Under the pieces are notes generated by a model that did no database searches, was not told the origin of the DNA, and saw nothing but the letters and a program-made list of their open reading frames with translations. Both the position numbers and the translations under genes were made by a program. Shown here in pieces: positions 42,644 through 51,437 of a stretch of 64,000 nucleotides of DNA. This stretch comes from Sphingomonas mali NBRC 15500 (GTDB lineage: Bacteria > Pseudomonadota > Alphaproteobacteria > Sphingomonadales > Sphingomonadaceae): positions 101,617-165,616 of the forward strand of contig NZ_BCYX01000007.1 in the NCBI RefSeq assembly GCF_001598415.1, written 5' to 3'. Position 1 is the stretch's first letter; each line of letters begins with the position of its first letter.

Positions 42644-45427
42644 ATGCATAGTGGCGAGAGAACGGGAATGGTCGAGACCAGCGGCGTACTGGATGCGCTC
42701 GCGGGACTGGTCTGGACCGCGCGCGCCGACGGCCGCTGCGACTTCGTCAATCGCGGCTGGCACGACTATACAGGGCTGGGCCTGGACGACGCGCGCGATC
42801 ACGGTTGGCAAACGGTTATCCACCCAGATGACCGCCCTTCCTTTCTCGCCGCCTGGGACGTCATCAGGCAGGCAGGCACAGTCGACGATATCGACGCCAG
42901 GTTGCGCCGCTTCGACGGAGAATATCGCTGGTTCGCCCTGCGTCCCTCACCTTTTCCCGCGGGCGCGCAAGGCGATCCATCCTGGTGCTGGCTCGCGATC
43001 GACATCGACGAGGGACCCTCGACTGACGGCCGCATGCGCCGCCTGCTCGACAGGCTCCCCATCCAGGTCGCGTTCCTCAATCTGGCGGGCACATCGGAAT
43101 ACAGCAATCGCAAGACGCTCGACGACTATGGGATGACGCTCGACGAGCTGGTTCAGTGGCAGACGTCAGGAGCCATCCATCCCGACGATCACCCCGTCGT
43201 TCACGAGCAGCTCGAGCGCCTGATGACGACGGGCGAGATGTTCGATGCGCAGGTTCGGATGCACTATAAGGACGGGACCTATCGCTGGATGCGATGCCTG
43301 TGCGTTCCGTTCCGCGACGCGCAGGACAATGTCGTGCGCTATGTCACCTGCCAGCTGGATATCGACGACAGGAAGCGGGCGGAGGCCCTGCTCGCCGCCG
43401 AAGTCGCCTTGCTCGAGATGGTGGCACGCGGCGAGACGCTGCCCCGCGTTCTCGATGCCGTCAGCCGCCACGTCGAGGACCTCTGCACCGATTGCCATTG
43501 CAGCATTCTGGTGGTCGCGCCGGATCGTAAGCATTTCTGGGTCGGCGCCGGCCCCAGCCTGCCCGACGAATACAACCGCATCCTGGACGGCAAGACGATC
43601 GACGCCGGCTATGGCCCGTGTTCGCTGGCGGTCGTCGAAAAGGGCCCGATCATCACCGCGGACCTGGCCAACGACCCGCGATGGGAAGGGTCGATATGGC
43701 CGCCGCTGATGAAGACCTATGGCTATGCCTCGTGCTGGTCGATGCCGATCCTCTCGATTTCGGGCGAAATCTCCGCGATCTTCGCGATCTATCGGCGCCA
43801 GCCGGTCGCCCCGACGGCCGAGGAACAGGAGCTGATCGACCGGTTCACCAAGCTCACCGGCATCGCGATCGACCGCGCCCAGGCCGACGCGGCCCTGCAG
43901 ATCAGCGAGGGCGAGCTTCGCGCAGCGCTCGCTCAATTGTCCGAAGGCCAGCGCCTCAACAAGACAGGCAGCTTCACCGCCGACCTCACCATCGACCAGC
44001 ACCAATGGTCCGATGAATATTATCGCATTTTCGAGATCGATCCCGCCACGCCGCCTCGGGTTCAGGCGGTGCGTGACCGTGTCCACCCCGACGACCTCGC
44101 TCTGTTCGACGCCGAGATCCAGCGCGGGATAGAGGGACACGGTGCCGACTTCACCTTTCGCGTCGTGACGCCGACGGCCGGGTTGAAATACCTGCGCGGG
44201 GTCGCCCACCTGATCGATACGGTCGCGGGACGCCCGATCTTCATGGGTACCGTCCAGGATATCACCGACAGCAAGCTTGCCGAGGAGGCGTTGCGGGCGA
44301 GCAGTGCCGAACTCCGCCGGATCAACATGCAACTGACCGACGCGCACCGCCTGAGCAGGACGGGCAGCTTCACCTGGGACGTATTGGCCGACGACCATGC
44401 CTGGACCGAAGAGATTTACCGCCTGTTCGAGTTCGATCCGGACACCAAAGTGGACATGCGGATGATGTTCGAGGCCATCCACCCCGACGACCGTCAGAAA
44501 GTCGAGCAGCTGGTCCAACAGGCCAGCGAAGGGACCGATTTCGACCTGGAATTCCGCGTCGTTCCACGCAGCGGATCAGTGAAGCATGCGCGCGTCGTCG
44601 GCCGCCGTGTCGGACTGGCCACCGACCGACCGATCTTCATGGGCGCATTACAGGACGTGACGTCGAGCAAGCTGGCGGAGGACGCACTTAACCGCGCGCG
44701 TTCCGAGCTGGCACATGTCACGCGCGCCGCGGCGCTGAGTGCCCTGACCGCGTCGATCGGCCACGAGGTCAACCAGCCGCTGTCGGGCATCCTGACCAAC
44801 GCCAATACCTGCCTGCGGATGTTGGCCGCGGATCCACCCAACGTCGTCGGCGCCAGTGAAACCGCCCGGCGGACGATCCGCGACGCCAATCGTGCCGCCG
44901 AGGTGATCAAGCGTCTGCGCGCGTTGTTCGCCAACAAGGCGCCGGCCATGGAGCGGATCGACCTGAACGAGGCGGCACGCGAGCTGATCGCGCTGTCGTC
45001 GAGCGAACTACAACGAGGCCGCGTCGTTCTGCAGACCCAATTCGCTGGAAACCTGCCGATCGTCGAAGGCGACCGCATCCAGTTGCAACAGGTGATGCTC
45101 AACCTGTTGCTGAATGCGGCCGATGCGATGGCCGAGATCGAGGATCGGCCGAGGATCGTCGCGGTCGAGACGGCGGTCGGCCCCGAGGGGGATGTCAAAC
45201 TGCTCGTCCGGGACTCGGGTATCGGTGTCGATCCGCAGATCGTCCACCGGCTGTTCGATCCGTTCTACACGACCAAGAGCCAGGGCATGGGAGTCGGCCT
45301 GTCGATCAGCCGTACGATCATCGAAAACCATGGTGGACGGATATGGGCGGTACCCAATGACGGGCCCGGCGCCACCTTCGGTTTCAGCATTCCCCCCGCC
45401 GGCGGACCCGCCGGGGCGATTGGCTAA
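42644..45427 (+). CDS. PAS/GAF multi-sensor histidine kinase
   Basis: A 927-residue soluble kinase with no membrane segments. Domains in order: PAS (about 12-120), PAS with PAC (130-245), GAF (255-410), PAS (430-545), PAS (560-680), HisKA with H707 in ASIGHEVNQPLSG, and HATPase_c with LLNLLLNAADAM, RDSGIGVD and GMGVGLSISRTII. The domain content recalls cytosolic aromatic-sensing kinases such as TodS/StyS, though the PAS ligands cannot be told. It is divergent from the TonB receptor operon that carries both response regulators. ATG 42644 has GGAGG ten bases upstream; ATG 42668 is an alternative. Confidence 0.9.
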   Translation: MHSGERTGMVETSGVLDALAGLVWTARADGRCDFVNRGWHDYTGLGLDDARDHGWQTVIHPDDRPSFLAAWDVIRQAGTVDDIDARLRRFDGEYRWFALRPSPFPAGAQGDPSWCWLAIDIDEGPSTDGRMRRLLDRLPIQVAFLNLAGTSEYSNRKTLDDYGMTLDELVQWQTSGAIHPDDHPVVHEQLERLMTTGEMFDAQVRMHYKDGTYRWMRCLCVPFRDAQDNVVRYVTCQLDIDDRKRAEALLAAEVALLEMVARGETLPRVLDAVSRHVEDLCTDCHCSILVVAPDRKHFWVGAGPSLPDEYNRILDGKTIDAGYGPCSLAVVEKGPIITADLANDPRWEGSIWPPLMKTYGYASCWSMPILSISGEISAIFAIYRRQPVAPTAEEQELIDRFTKLTGIAIDRAQADAALQISEGELRAALAQLSEGQRLNKTGSFTADLTIDQHQWSDEYYRIFEIDPATPPRVQAVRDRVHPDDLALFDAEIQRGIEGHGADFTFRVVTPTAGLKYLRGVAHLIDTVAGRPIFMGTVQDITDSKLAEEALRASSAELRRINMQLTDAHRLSRTGSFTWDVLADDHAWTEEIYRLFEFDPDTKVDMRMMFEAIHPDDRQKVEQLVQQASEGTDFDLEFRVVPRSGSVKHARVVGRRVGLATDRPIFMGALQDVTSSKLAEDALNRARSELAHVTRAAALSALTASIGHEVNQPLSGILTNANTCLRMLAADPPNVVGASETARRTIRDANRAAEVIKRLRALFANKAPAMERIDLNEAARELIALSSSELQRGRVVLQTQFAGNLPIVEGDRIQLQQVMLNLLLNAADAMAEIEDRPRIVAVETAVGPEGDVKLLVRDSGIGVDPQIVHRLFDPFYTTKSQGMGVGLSISRTIIENHGGRIWAVPNDGPGATFGFSIPPAGGPAGAIG

Positions 45428-45460
45428 GGCAGCGTCGGAAGCACACCCGATCGCCGTCGC

Positions 45461-46504
45461 TCAGAATGCCGCGACATCAGAGACCGCCTTGGCGAAAGCC
45501 GCGGGCGCTTCCTGGGGAAGGTTGTGCCCGACGCCCCCGGTAATCACGCGATGCGCGTATTTGCCGGAGAATTTGGCGCGATAGGCGCTGCTATCGGGGT
45601 GGGGTGCCCCGTTGGCATCGCCTTCCATCGTGATCGTCGGCACTGCGATGACCGGGCCAGCCGCCAGCCGCCGTTCGAAAGCGTCGAAGCGTGCCTCGCC
45701 CTCCGCGAGCGCCAGCCGCCAGCGGTAATTGTGGATCACGATCGCGACATGATCGGGATTGTCGAACGCCATCGCCGAACGGTCGAACGTGGCATCGTCG
45801 AAATCCCATTTCGGCGACGCCAGCTTCCAGATCAGCCGCGCGAAGTCGCGACGGTATTTCTCATAACCGATCCGGCCGCGCTCGGTGGCGAAGTAATATT
45901 GATACCACCATTGCAATTCGGCAGCGGGGGGAAGCGGCGCCTTGCCGGCCTGTTGATTTCCGATCAGGTAACCGCTGACCGATACCAGCGCCTGGCACCG
46001 TTGCGGCCACAAGGCGGCGACGATGTCGGCGGTGCGCGCACCCCAGTCGAAGCCGGCGACGATCGCGCGATCGATCTTGAGCGCGTCCATCAGGTTGACG
46101 ACGTCGACCGCGACGACCGATTGCTGGCCGTTGCGGATCGTCTGGTCCGACAGGAACCGCGTCGACCCATAGCCGCGCAAATGAGGGATGATTACCCGAA
46201 AGCCCTTCGCGACCAGCAACGGCGCGACATCGACGAAGCTGTGAATGTCGTAGGGCCAGCCATGCAACAGGATGACGGGCCGGCTGTCGCGGTGACCGAC
46301 ATCGACATATCCGATGTTCAGGTCGCCGGCGTCGATTTGATTGATCGAAGCGAATGTGGCGCTCGCCCCGTTGCCAGCCGGGGCAGGCGATTTGCCTTGG
46401 GTCGCACCAGCGGCCGACCCGATCATGCCGAACTCCGCGGCGGTAGCGGCGAGGATCGCCGCCCCAAGCAACTGACGGCGGCCATTGTCGATTTCCCAAG
46501 CCAT
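45461..46504 (-). CDS. Alpha/beta hydrolase with Asp nucleophile, epoxide hydrolase/dehalogenase-like, Tat-exported
   Basis: A 347-residue hydrolase. A Tat-type signal (GRRQLLGAAILAAT) is followed by LLHGWPYDIHSF, the nucleophile elbow AGFDWGARTAD with Asp in place of Ser, and C-terminal GGVGHNLPQEAP. An aspartate nucleophile is typical of epoxide hydrolases and haloalkane dehalogenases. It is the last gene of a three-gene minus-strand unit led by the unknown gene at 47166. ATG 46504 has a perfect GGAGGAAACG upstream; the frame is open for 22 codons before it. Confidence 0.85.
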   Translation of the reverse strand: MAWEIDNGRRQLLGAAILAATAAEFGMIGSAAGATQGKSPAPAGNGASATFASINQIDAGDLNIGYVDVGHRDSRPVILLHGWPYDIHSFVDVAPLLVAKGFRVIIPHLRGYGSTRFLSDQTIRNGQQSVVAVDVVNLMDALKIDRAIVAGFDWGARTADIVAALWPQRCQALVSVSGYLIGNQQAGKAPLPPAAELQWWYQYYFATERGRIGYEKYRRDFARLIWKLASPKWDFDDATFDRSAMAFDNPDHVAIVIHNYRWRLALAEGEARFDAFERRLAAGPVIAVPTITMEGDANGAPHPDSSAYRAKFSGKYAHRVITGGVGHNLPQEAPAAFAKAVSDVAAF

Positions 46505-46520
46505 CGTTTCCTCCCATCCA

Positions 46521-47117
46521 TCATCCGGCGGTTCCCGCGCGCGCGGCAGACCGCGCGGCGGACAGGGCATTCGCCCACCAATACAGCTCGTCGAGCATCG
46601 TCGCGGCGTTCTTCGCGATATACGGCACGTCGTTCAAGGACTTGGTGCCGTCCAGCACGGCGTAGAAGTCGCTACCCTGGATGTTCACCCCATTCCGGAT
46701 CGGCGCGAGCTGCAGCTCGATGCCAATGAGCTGGAGCTGCGCGATCGACCGGGCCGCGCCGACGCTGCCATAGCCGACACAGCCGAAGGGCTTCCGGTTC
46801 CATTCGACATAGGCGTAGTCCAGTGCATTCTTGAACACGCCGGGCAGCCCGCGATTATATTCGGATGTGACGAAGATATAGCCGTCGCACTCGGCGACCT
46901 TGCGCTGCCATCGCAGTGCGACCTCGTCTTTCGCCGGCACCCAGGCATTGGTCGAGGGCTCGTCGAAAAAGGGCATCGGATAGTCGCGCAGGTCGACCAG
47001 CTCGACCGCCATGTCTCCGCGCGCAATGGCGATATCGTGAATCCATTTGGCCGGGGCCTCGCCGTAACGGCCGGTCCGGGTCGTGCTCATCACCACGGCA
47101 ATCATGGGCTTTTCCAC
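46521..47117 (-). CDS. NADPH-dependent FMN reductase-family protein
   Basis: A flavodoxin-fold oxidoreductase of about 198 residues: VVMSTTRTGRYGEAPAKW for FMN phosphate binding, TSEYNRGLPGVFKNALDY, and GYGSVGAARSIAQLQ. Members reduce FMN, quinones, azo or chromate compounds. GTG 47117 is preferred because AGGAG lies eight bases upstream; GTG 47126 and ATG 47105 are alternatives. It is the middle gene of the minus-strand unit, with small gaps to each neighbour. Confidence 0.85.
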   Translation of the reverse strand: MEKPMIAVVMSTTRTGRYGEAPAKWIHDIAIARGDMAVELVDLRDYPMPFFDEPSTNAWVPAKDEVALRWQRKVAECDGYIFVTSEYNRGLPGVFKNALDYAYVEWNRKPFGCVGYGSVGAARSIAQLQLIGIELQLAPIRNGVNIQGSDFYAVLDGTKSLNDVPYIAKNAATMLDELYWWANALSAARSAARAGTAG

Positions 47118-47165
47118 GGTGTTCACTCCTGCTGGTCCGACCCGCCGCCGAAAGGCGTCGAGCGT

Positions 47166-47924
47166 CTATTCGATGGAGAAATCGGAGAGGTCGATCGACA
47201 CCATCACCCGGTCGAGCCGGGGGCTGAAATCCTCGTTGCGTTGATAGGCGCGACGACGTGTCGGCAGGCGAAGGCCCCGGACGTTGACGAAGTCGGAAAC
47301 CAGATGAACCGCGGCGAACCCGCCGGCGACGTCAACGTGATAATCGTGGCGACGCAACAGGCCGTCGGGCCCGAAGTAGAAATCCTGTTCGCGGCTATGC
47401 GTCGCGATGCGGTCGGGGAATGTCGCTCGGAGTCCGCGCCAGACTTCCCCCCCCTCCGTCAGCGCCGGGATGTCCGAGATCGCAAACCCCGGCTCGGCCA
47501 GCACGAAAGGCGTATTGAGGTAGGTCCAGAGCGCATAGCCGTTGAAATAGGCGCGATGGAGCGGATCCCACGGCGTGGTCAGATCGTGGCCAGCGAACGC
47601 GGCACGGGGCGCTCGGCGCTCGGCGATTATGTTTCCCGCGCGATCGAGGATCGCGATCCGGTCCGGGGTGAAGTCGGTGTGCCAGTCGGGATTGCCGAAC
47701 GGTGCCAGCGATCCCCATTCGCGGCGCAGCTCGACGGTGACGCGGCGCGGGTCGGAATCCTGGACCAGGCCCTTCATCGCCCAGAATTCGCCGCCGGTGA
47801 CAATGGTCGCCGACAAAGCGGAAAATCCCCGCCAACGTTCGAGCCCGCCATGAGCCTCGAACGCCTCCGCCAGCAAGGGATGCATGACGGCGTTCTCGGA
47901 TCGCGCCGTATCGGTCTGCAACAT
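47166..47924 (-). CDS. Uncharacterised conserved-looking protein
   Basis: A 252-residue protein without signal peptide or membrane segment. It has the feel of a soluble beta-rich fold: ETHG-like start (LAEAFEAHGGLERWRGF), alternating strands such as QDFYFGPDGLLRRHDYHVDVAGG, and a C-terminal VMVSIDLSDFSIE. No family was recognised with confidence. ATG 47924 with GGAGGACC six bases upstream fixes the start; an upstream extension of 18 codons is open. It leads the unit with the FMN reductase and hydrolase, and site P3 lies 86-110 bases upstream. Confidence 0.75.
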   Translation of the reverse strand: MLQTDTARSENAVMHPLLAEAFEAHGGLERWRGFSALSATIVTGGEFWAMKGLVQDSDPRRVTVELRREWGSLAPFGNPDWHTDFTPDRIAILDRAGNIIAERRAPRAAFAGHDLTTPWDPLHRAYFNGYALWTYLNTPFVLAEPGFAISDIPALTEGGEVWRGLRATFPDRIATHSREQDFYFGPDGLLRRHDYHVDVAGGFAAVHLVSDFVNVRGLRLPTRRRAYQRNEDFSPRLDRVMVSIDLSDFSIE

Positions 47925-48009
47925 CTGGTCCTCCGTCGCTCGATCCGCCGGGACCATCGAGCCGGCGCCCGATCGCATGAGACAAGCGCAACGCGGGCAA
48001 ATCCATTGA

Positions 48010-48034
48010 ACGATCGTATCGCCGGTACCTTGGT
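48010..48034 (-). promoter_or_regulatory. Palindrome upstream of the 47166-47924 gene (site P3)
   Basis: Half-sites ACGATCGTATCG and CGGTACCTTGGT flank a one-base centre at 48022. The ATCG-bearing end faces the minus-strand gene, and a TTCAAT -10-like box follows in that direction. It belongs to the same motif family as the sites at 48834-53265. Confidence 0.65.
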
Positions 48035-48068
48035 ATCGATGCGCGGGGCGGTCGGGTCGGGCTCGCGC

Positions 48069-48740
48069 TCAGATCGCATCCCCGATCGGGTGTGCGCGGG
48101 CGAGCCGCGGCGTGGCGAGCGGAAATTGCAGCCCGACGACCGAGCCCGACTGGGTGAATTTCCAGTCGACCGACCCGGCCAATTCCGCGGTCAGCGCGCG
48201 GATCAGCCGCCGCCCGCGTCCTTCCGGAGGATCGGCGGACGCGCTCCCGTCATCGCAGACGAGGCACCAGATGCGGCCGCCGCTCCGGTTGAGCGCAACG
48301 CGGATCGACCCCTGGCGCCCCTTGAGACCGTGACGGACCGCGTTGCGGACGAGCTCTGAGACGATCAGGCCGACGCGCCAGCAGCGCGCTGCGTTGAGCG
48401 GGATTTCGTCGCTCGCGACGGTCAACCGGATGCCGCGCTCGCCAAGCGAGGCGCGCGACATACAGGCGCACAACTTTCCGACATGGAGGCCGAGGTCCAT
48501 TTCCTCGTCGGCGACCGGCACCAATAGCGACCGATGCGCCTCCGCCATCGCCCGCAGCCGTTCGGCGGCAAGCGCCAGCGCGGGGCCAGCCATTTCGCTC
48601 GCGCGCGAGGCGGCGATCGAGAGGATGGCGATGGCTTCGCCATATTCGTTGATCACCCGGTGGCTGATCTCCTCGACGAGGTGCAGCGCCAGCGGCGGCT
48701 GGTCCGGCGTCGCGAGCGCATCGGCAAATTCAGTCGGCAT
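48069..48740 (-). CDS. Small HWE/HisKA_2-like histidine kinase
   Basis: A 223-residue cytosolic kinase lacking a sensory domain. The DHp helix carries H27 in EEISHRVINEYGEAI, typical of HisKA_2/HWE kinases, and the ATPase domain has ELVRNAVRHGL (N box) and CDDGSASADPPEGRGRRL (G boxes, somewhat unusual). ATG 48740 has GGGAGG seven bases upstream; longer in-frame starts exist but would run into the divergent promoter. It presumably takes its signal from a partner protein or phosphorylates one of the window's regulators. Site P4 lies 94-118 bases upstream. Confidence 0.8.
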   Translation of the reverse strand: MPTEFADALATPDQPPLALHLVEEISHRVINEYGEAIAILSIAASRASEMAGPALALAAERLRAMAEAHRSLLVPVADEEMDLGLHVGKLCACMSRASLGERGIRLTVASDEIPLNAARCWRVGLIVSELVRNAVRHGLKGRQGSIRVALNRSGGRIWCLVCDDGSASADPPEGRGRRLIRALTAELAGSVDWKFTQSGSVVGLQFPLATPRLARAHPIGDAI

Positions 48741-48833
48741 GCCCAGGTCCTCCCAAAGCGTCACCTCGCCGCGGAAGAGCGGTTGGCGATGTCCGGATTG
48801 ATGAGAGCAAGTGCCGAGGAGACGATCCATTAT

Positions 48834-48858
48834 CCGATGGTGTCGGCGATACCTAAGG
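48834..48858 (-). promoter_or_regulatory. Palindrome before the small kinase gene (site P4)
   Basis: CCGATGGTGTCG-G-CGATACCTAAGG, centre 48846. On the minus strand a GATAAT -10-like box follows the CATCG end. The 304-base gap between the kinase and SDR genes holds this site, P5 and no coding sequence that was recognised. Confidence 0.75.
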
Positions 48859-48930
48859 CGGAAGCAGGGCGCACACCTCCAGTCGACGGACGGACGAGCG
48901 GGCGGCCCCGCCCGGGCTAGGCGTCTCAAT

Positions 48931-48955
48931 ACCAAGGTATCGCCGACACCATCGA
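48931..48955 (+). promoter_or_regulatory. Palindrome before the SDR gene (site P5)
   Basis: ACCAAGGTATCG-C-CGACACCATCGA, centre 48943, an inverted copy of P4 placed 97 bases away. AACAAT at 48955-48960 is in the -10 position, with CCAAGG 17 bases upstream in the -35 position. Confidence 0.75.
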
Positions 48956-49044
48956 ACAATAGCGATGCCTTTACCCGACCGCATATCGCCCGCTGTGGTG
49001 GCGGTCCGATCTCCGGAGACTGCCGCCCGATCGGCGAGGGCATC

Positions 49045-49755
49045 ATGCAAGACAATCAAAAGGTCGTCATCGTTACCGGCGCGTCGCAGGGTATCGGCGC
49101 GGCGCTGGTCGAGGCCTATCGCCGCCGCAACTACCGCGTCGTCGCGACGTCGCGCTCGATCGAGCCGGTGGCCGACGCCAATCTGCTCGCGATCCGCGGC
49201 GATATCGGCGACCCGTCGACCGGACCCGACGTGGTCGCCAAGGCGCTCGCCCATTTCGGACGGGTCGACACGCTGATCAACAATGCCGGCATCTTCCTCG
49301 CCAATCGCTTCACGCGCTATTCGGCAGAGGAGTACGACCGCGTTGTCGCGACCAACCTGACCGGATTCTTCTTCACTACCCAGGCCGCGATCGAGGCGAT
49401 GGAGGAACGGCGCAGCGGCCATGTGGTCAATATCACTACCAGCCTGGTGCGCCAGGCCAATTCGAACGTTCCGTCGGTGCTCGCCTCGCTGACCAAGGGC
49501 GGACTAGATGCCGCGACCCGAAGCCTCGCAATCGAATATGCCCGCAACGGAATCCGCGTGAACGCCGTGTCGCCCGGCGTGATCAGGACGCCGATGCACG
49601 GACCCGAAACCCACGAAGCGCTGGCCGCGCTCCATCCCGTCGGCCGGCTCGGCGAGGTGTCGGATATCGTCGGCGCGGTGCTGTACCTTGAGGATGCGCC
49701 GTTCGTGACGGGAGAGACGCTCCACGTCGATGGCGGACAAAGCGCCGGACACTGA
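49045..49755 (+). CDS. SDR-family protein lacking the catalytic tyrosine
   Basis: A 236-residue short-chain dehydrogenase/reductase-fold protein. The cofactor site TGASQGIGAAL (11-21), NNAG (79-82), Asn104, Ser133 and Lys151 are conserved. The tyrosine that should stand four residues before Lys151 is Ala147 (in VLASLTKGG), so normal oxidoreductase chemistry is doubtful. A C-terminal ETLHVDGGQ is typical of the family. ATG 49045 follows GGCGAGGG; longer in-frame starts overlap the promoter sites. It heads a four-gene plus-strand operon with tautomerase, hydrolase and DUF3237 genes. Confidence 0.85.
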   Translation: MQDNQKVVIVTGASQGIGAALVEAYRRRNYRVVATSRSIEPVADANLLAIRGDIGDPSTGPDVVAKALAHFGRVDTLINNAGIFLANRFTRYSAEEYDRVVATNLTGFFFTTQAAIEAMEERRSGHVVNITTSLVRQANSNVPSVLASLTKGGLDAATRSLAIEYARNGIRVNAVSPGVIRTPMHGPETHEALAALHPVGRLGEVSDIVGAVLYLEDAPFVTGETLHVDGGQSAGH

Positions 49756-49771
49756 AAGAGGGAGCTTGATC

Positions 49772-50008
49772 ATGCCCATCGTCACCGTTCAACTTACCCG
49801 CGAAGGCACCGAGCCCGGCGTGGATCGCGTCACCGCCGAACAGAAGGCGGCGATCTACAAGGGAATGAGCCAGGTGCTGCTCGACGTTCTCGGCAAACCG
49901 CTCGACTGGACCTGGGTAGTGTTCGAGGAAGTCGAGATGGAGAATTGGGGTTGGGGCGGCATGCCCGTCGCCGACTATCGCAAACTGCTGGCCGCCAAGG
50001 GCGGTTGA
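49772..50008 (+). CDS. 4-oxalocrotonate tautomerase-family protein
   Basis: A 78-residue tautomerase. After Met removal the N-terminal proline (PIVTVQLTREG) would be the catalytic base. The length and the helix/strand layout (TAEQKAAIYKGMSQVLLDVLG, TWVVFEEVEMENWGWGG) fit the 4-OT superfamily. GAGGGAG lies upstream of ATG 49772, 16 bases after the SDR stop. Its chemistry in this cluster, keto-enol shift or hydrolytic dehalogenation, is open. Confidence 0.88.
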   Translation: MPIVTVQLTREGTEPGVDRVTAEQKAAIYKGMSQVLLDVLGKPLDWTWVVFEEVEMENWGWGGMPVADYRKLLAAKGG

Positions 50009-50056
50009 GGGCATCTTGGCATTGCGGGGGCAGGTCCTGGTGGAGCGCACGCGCGG

Positions 50057-50947
50057 ATGACCTCAGTCTCGACATCGGCCACACTGACGTATCGCACGGT
50101 CGAGGTCGGCGGAGTGGGGATATTCTATCGTGAGGCGGGTCCACGCGACGCGCCGACGATCCTGTTGCTCCACGGCTTTCCCTCGTCGTCGCGGATGTAC
50201 GACACGCTGATGCCGCTGCTCGCCGATCGCTACCATGTCGTCGCGCCCGATTATCCAGGTTTCGGGCATAGCGGCGCTCCATCGCCCGATGTGTTCGCCT
50301 ATACGTTCGATCATCTGGCCCAGGTCGTCGAGGGTTTCGTCGAGGCGCTCGGGTTCGATCGCTACGTGCTGCTCCAGCAGGATTATGGCGGCCCGATTGG
50401 GATGCGGTTAGCGGTGCGTCATCCCGAGCGCGTACGGGCGATCGTTGTCCAGAACGCCGTTGCGCACGAGGAGGGACTCGGGCCGTTGTGGGAAGCCCGC
50501 AAGGCCTTCTGGGCGGACAGGGCCGCGCACGAGCAAAAGGTGATTTCGGCGTTCACCTCGCTCGAAGGTGCCCGCCAACGCCATATCGGCAGCAGCCCGC
50601 GGCCCGAACGATACAATCCCGACACCTGGATCGACGAGGCAGCGATGCTGGCGCGGCCGGGCCAGACACGCATCCAGGCCGACCTGTTCTACGACTATCA
50701 GAGCAACGTCGCCGCCTATCCAGATTGGCAGGCTTGGCTGCGGCGCCATTCGCCGCCGTTACTCGTGGTCTGGGGTCGGTACGATCCGTCCTTCACGGTC
50801 GCCGGTGCACACGCTTATGCCCGCGACGTGCCCGATGCCGAGATCCACATTCTCGATGCCGGGCATTTCGCGCTCGACGAAAAGCTCGACGAGATCGCGG
50901 CGTTGATCCGCGACTTTCTCGGCCGTCTTCCAGACCAGGGAGCCTGA
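50057..50947 (+). CDS. Alpha/beta hydrolase with Asp nucleophile, haloalkane dehalogenase/epoxide hydrolase-like
   Basis: A 296-residue cytosolic hydrolase. The HGFP oxyanion motif (LLHGFPSSSRMY), APDYPGFGHS, the nucleophile in LLQQDYGGPIGMRLA and a C-terminal histidine in DAGHFALDE are clear; WGRYDPSF carries a likely acid. An Asp-Tyr-Gly-Gly elbow suits hydrolysis of an epoxide or carbon-halogen bond. It lies between the tautomerase and DUF3237 genes, with one base between its stop and the next start. The substrate is unknown. Confidence 0.87.
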   Translation: MTSVSTSATLTYRTVEVGGVGIFYREAGPRDAPTILLLHGFPSSSRMYDTLMPLLADRYHVVAPDYPGFGHSGAPSPDVFAYTFDHLAQVVEGFVEALGFDRYVLLQQDYGGPIGMRLAVRHPERVRAIVVQNAVAHEEGLGPLWEARKAFWADRAAHEQKVISAFTSLEGARQRHIGSSPRPERYNPDTWIDEAAMLARPGQTRIQADLFYDYQSNVAAYPDWQAWLRRHSPPLLVVWGRYDPSFTVAGAHAYARDVPDAEIHILDAGHFALDEKLDEIAALIRDFLGRLPDQGA

Positions 50948-50948
50948 C

Positions 50949-51437
50949 ATGACCGTGATCGACCAGCTGCCGGCGGCAATGCGCACCATCAGGACTCGCC
51001 CGCTGTTCGTCCTGTCGGTCGAGGTGAGCGGGCTCCATCTGGCGGGAGGGCCGGCGGGCGCGGAACGGCGCGTCGGCGACCTGCCTGGCGGAAGCTTTAC
51101 CGGTGAGCGCTTGTCGGGAATCGTCCTGCCCGGTGGCACCGACTGGCAAACGATGCGCGGCGACGACACGATCCTGCTCGACGCGCGGATCCTGCTGCGC
51201 ACCGACGACGATGCGCTGATCGCCATGACCTATACCGGCATGCGCCACGCACCTCCCGAAATCGCCTCGCGGATTGCGCTTGGCCAGGAAGTCGACCCTG
51301 CCTCCTATTATTTCCGCATCACGCCGACTTTTGCGACCTCAGGACCGCGTTACGAATGGCTCAACCGCATTGTCGCGGTCGGCATTGGTCACCGTCTGGC
51401 GGCTGGCCCGGTGTACAGCGTCTTCGAGATTCTGTGA
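50949..51437 (+). CDS. DUF3237-family protein
   Basis: A 162-residue protein matching the DUF3237 beta-barrel family: PLFVLSVEVSGLHLAGG, GDLPGGSFTGERLSGIVLPGGTDWQ, and YEWLNRIVAVGIGHR. Family members often stand beside SDRs, tautomerases and hydrolases, and their function is not established. GGGAGCC precedes ATG 50949. It is the last gene of the operon, before a hairpin. Confidence 0.88.
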   Translation: MTVIDQLPAAMRTIRTRPLFVLSVEVSGLHLAGGPAGAERRVGDLPGGSFTGERLSGIVLPGGTDWQTMRGDDTILLDARILLRTDDDALIAMTYTGMRHAPPEIASRIALGQEVDPASYYFRITPTFATSGPRYEWLNRIVAVGIGHRLAAGPVYSVFEIL

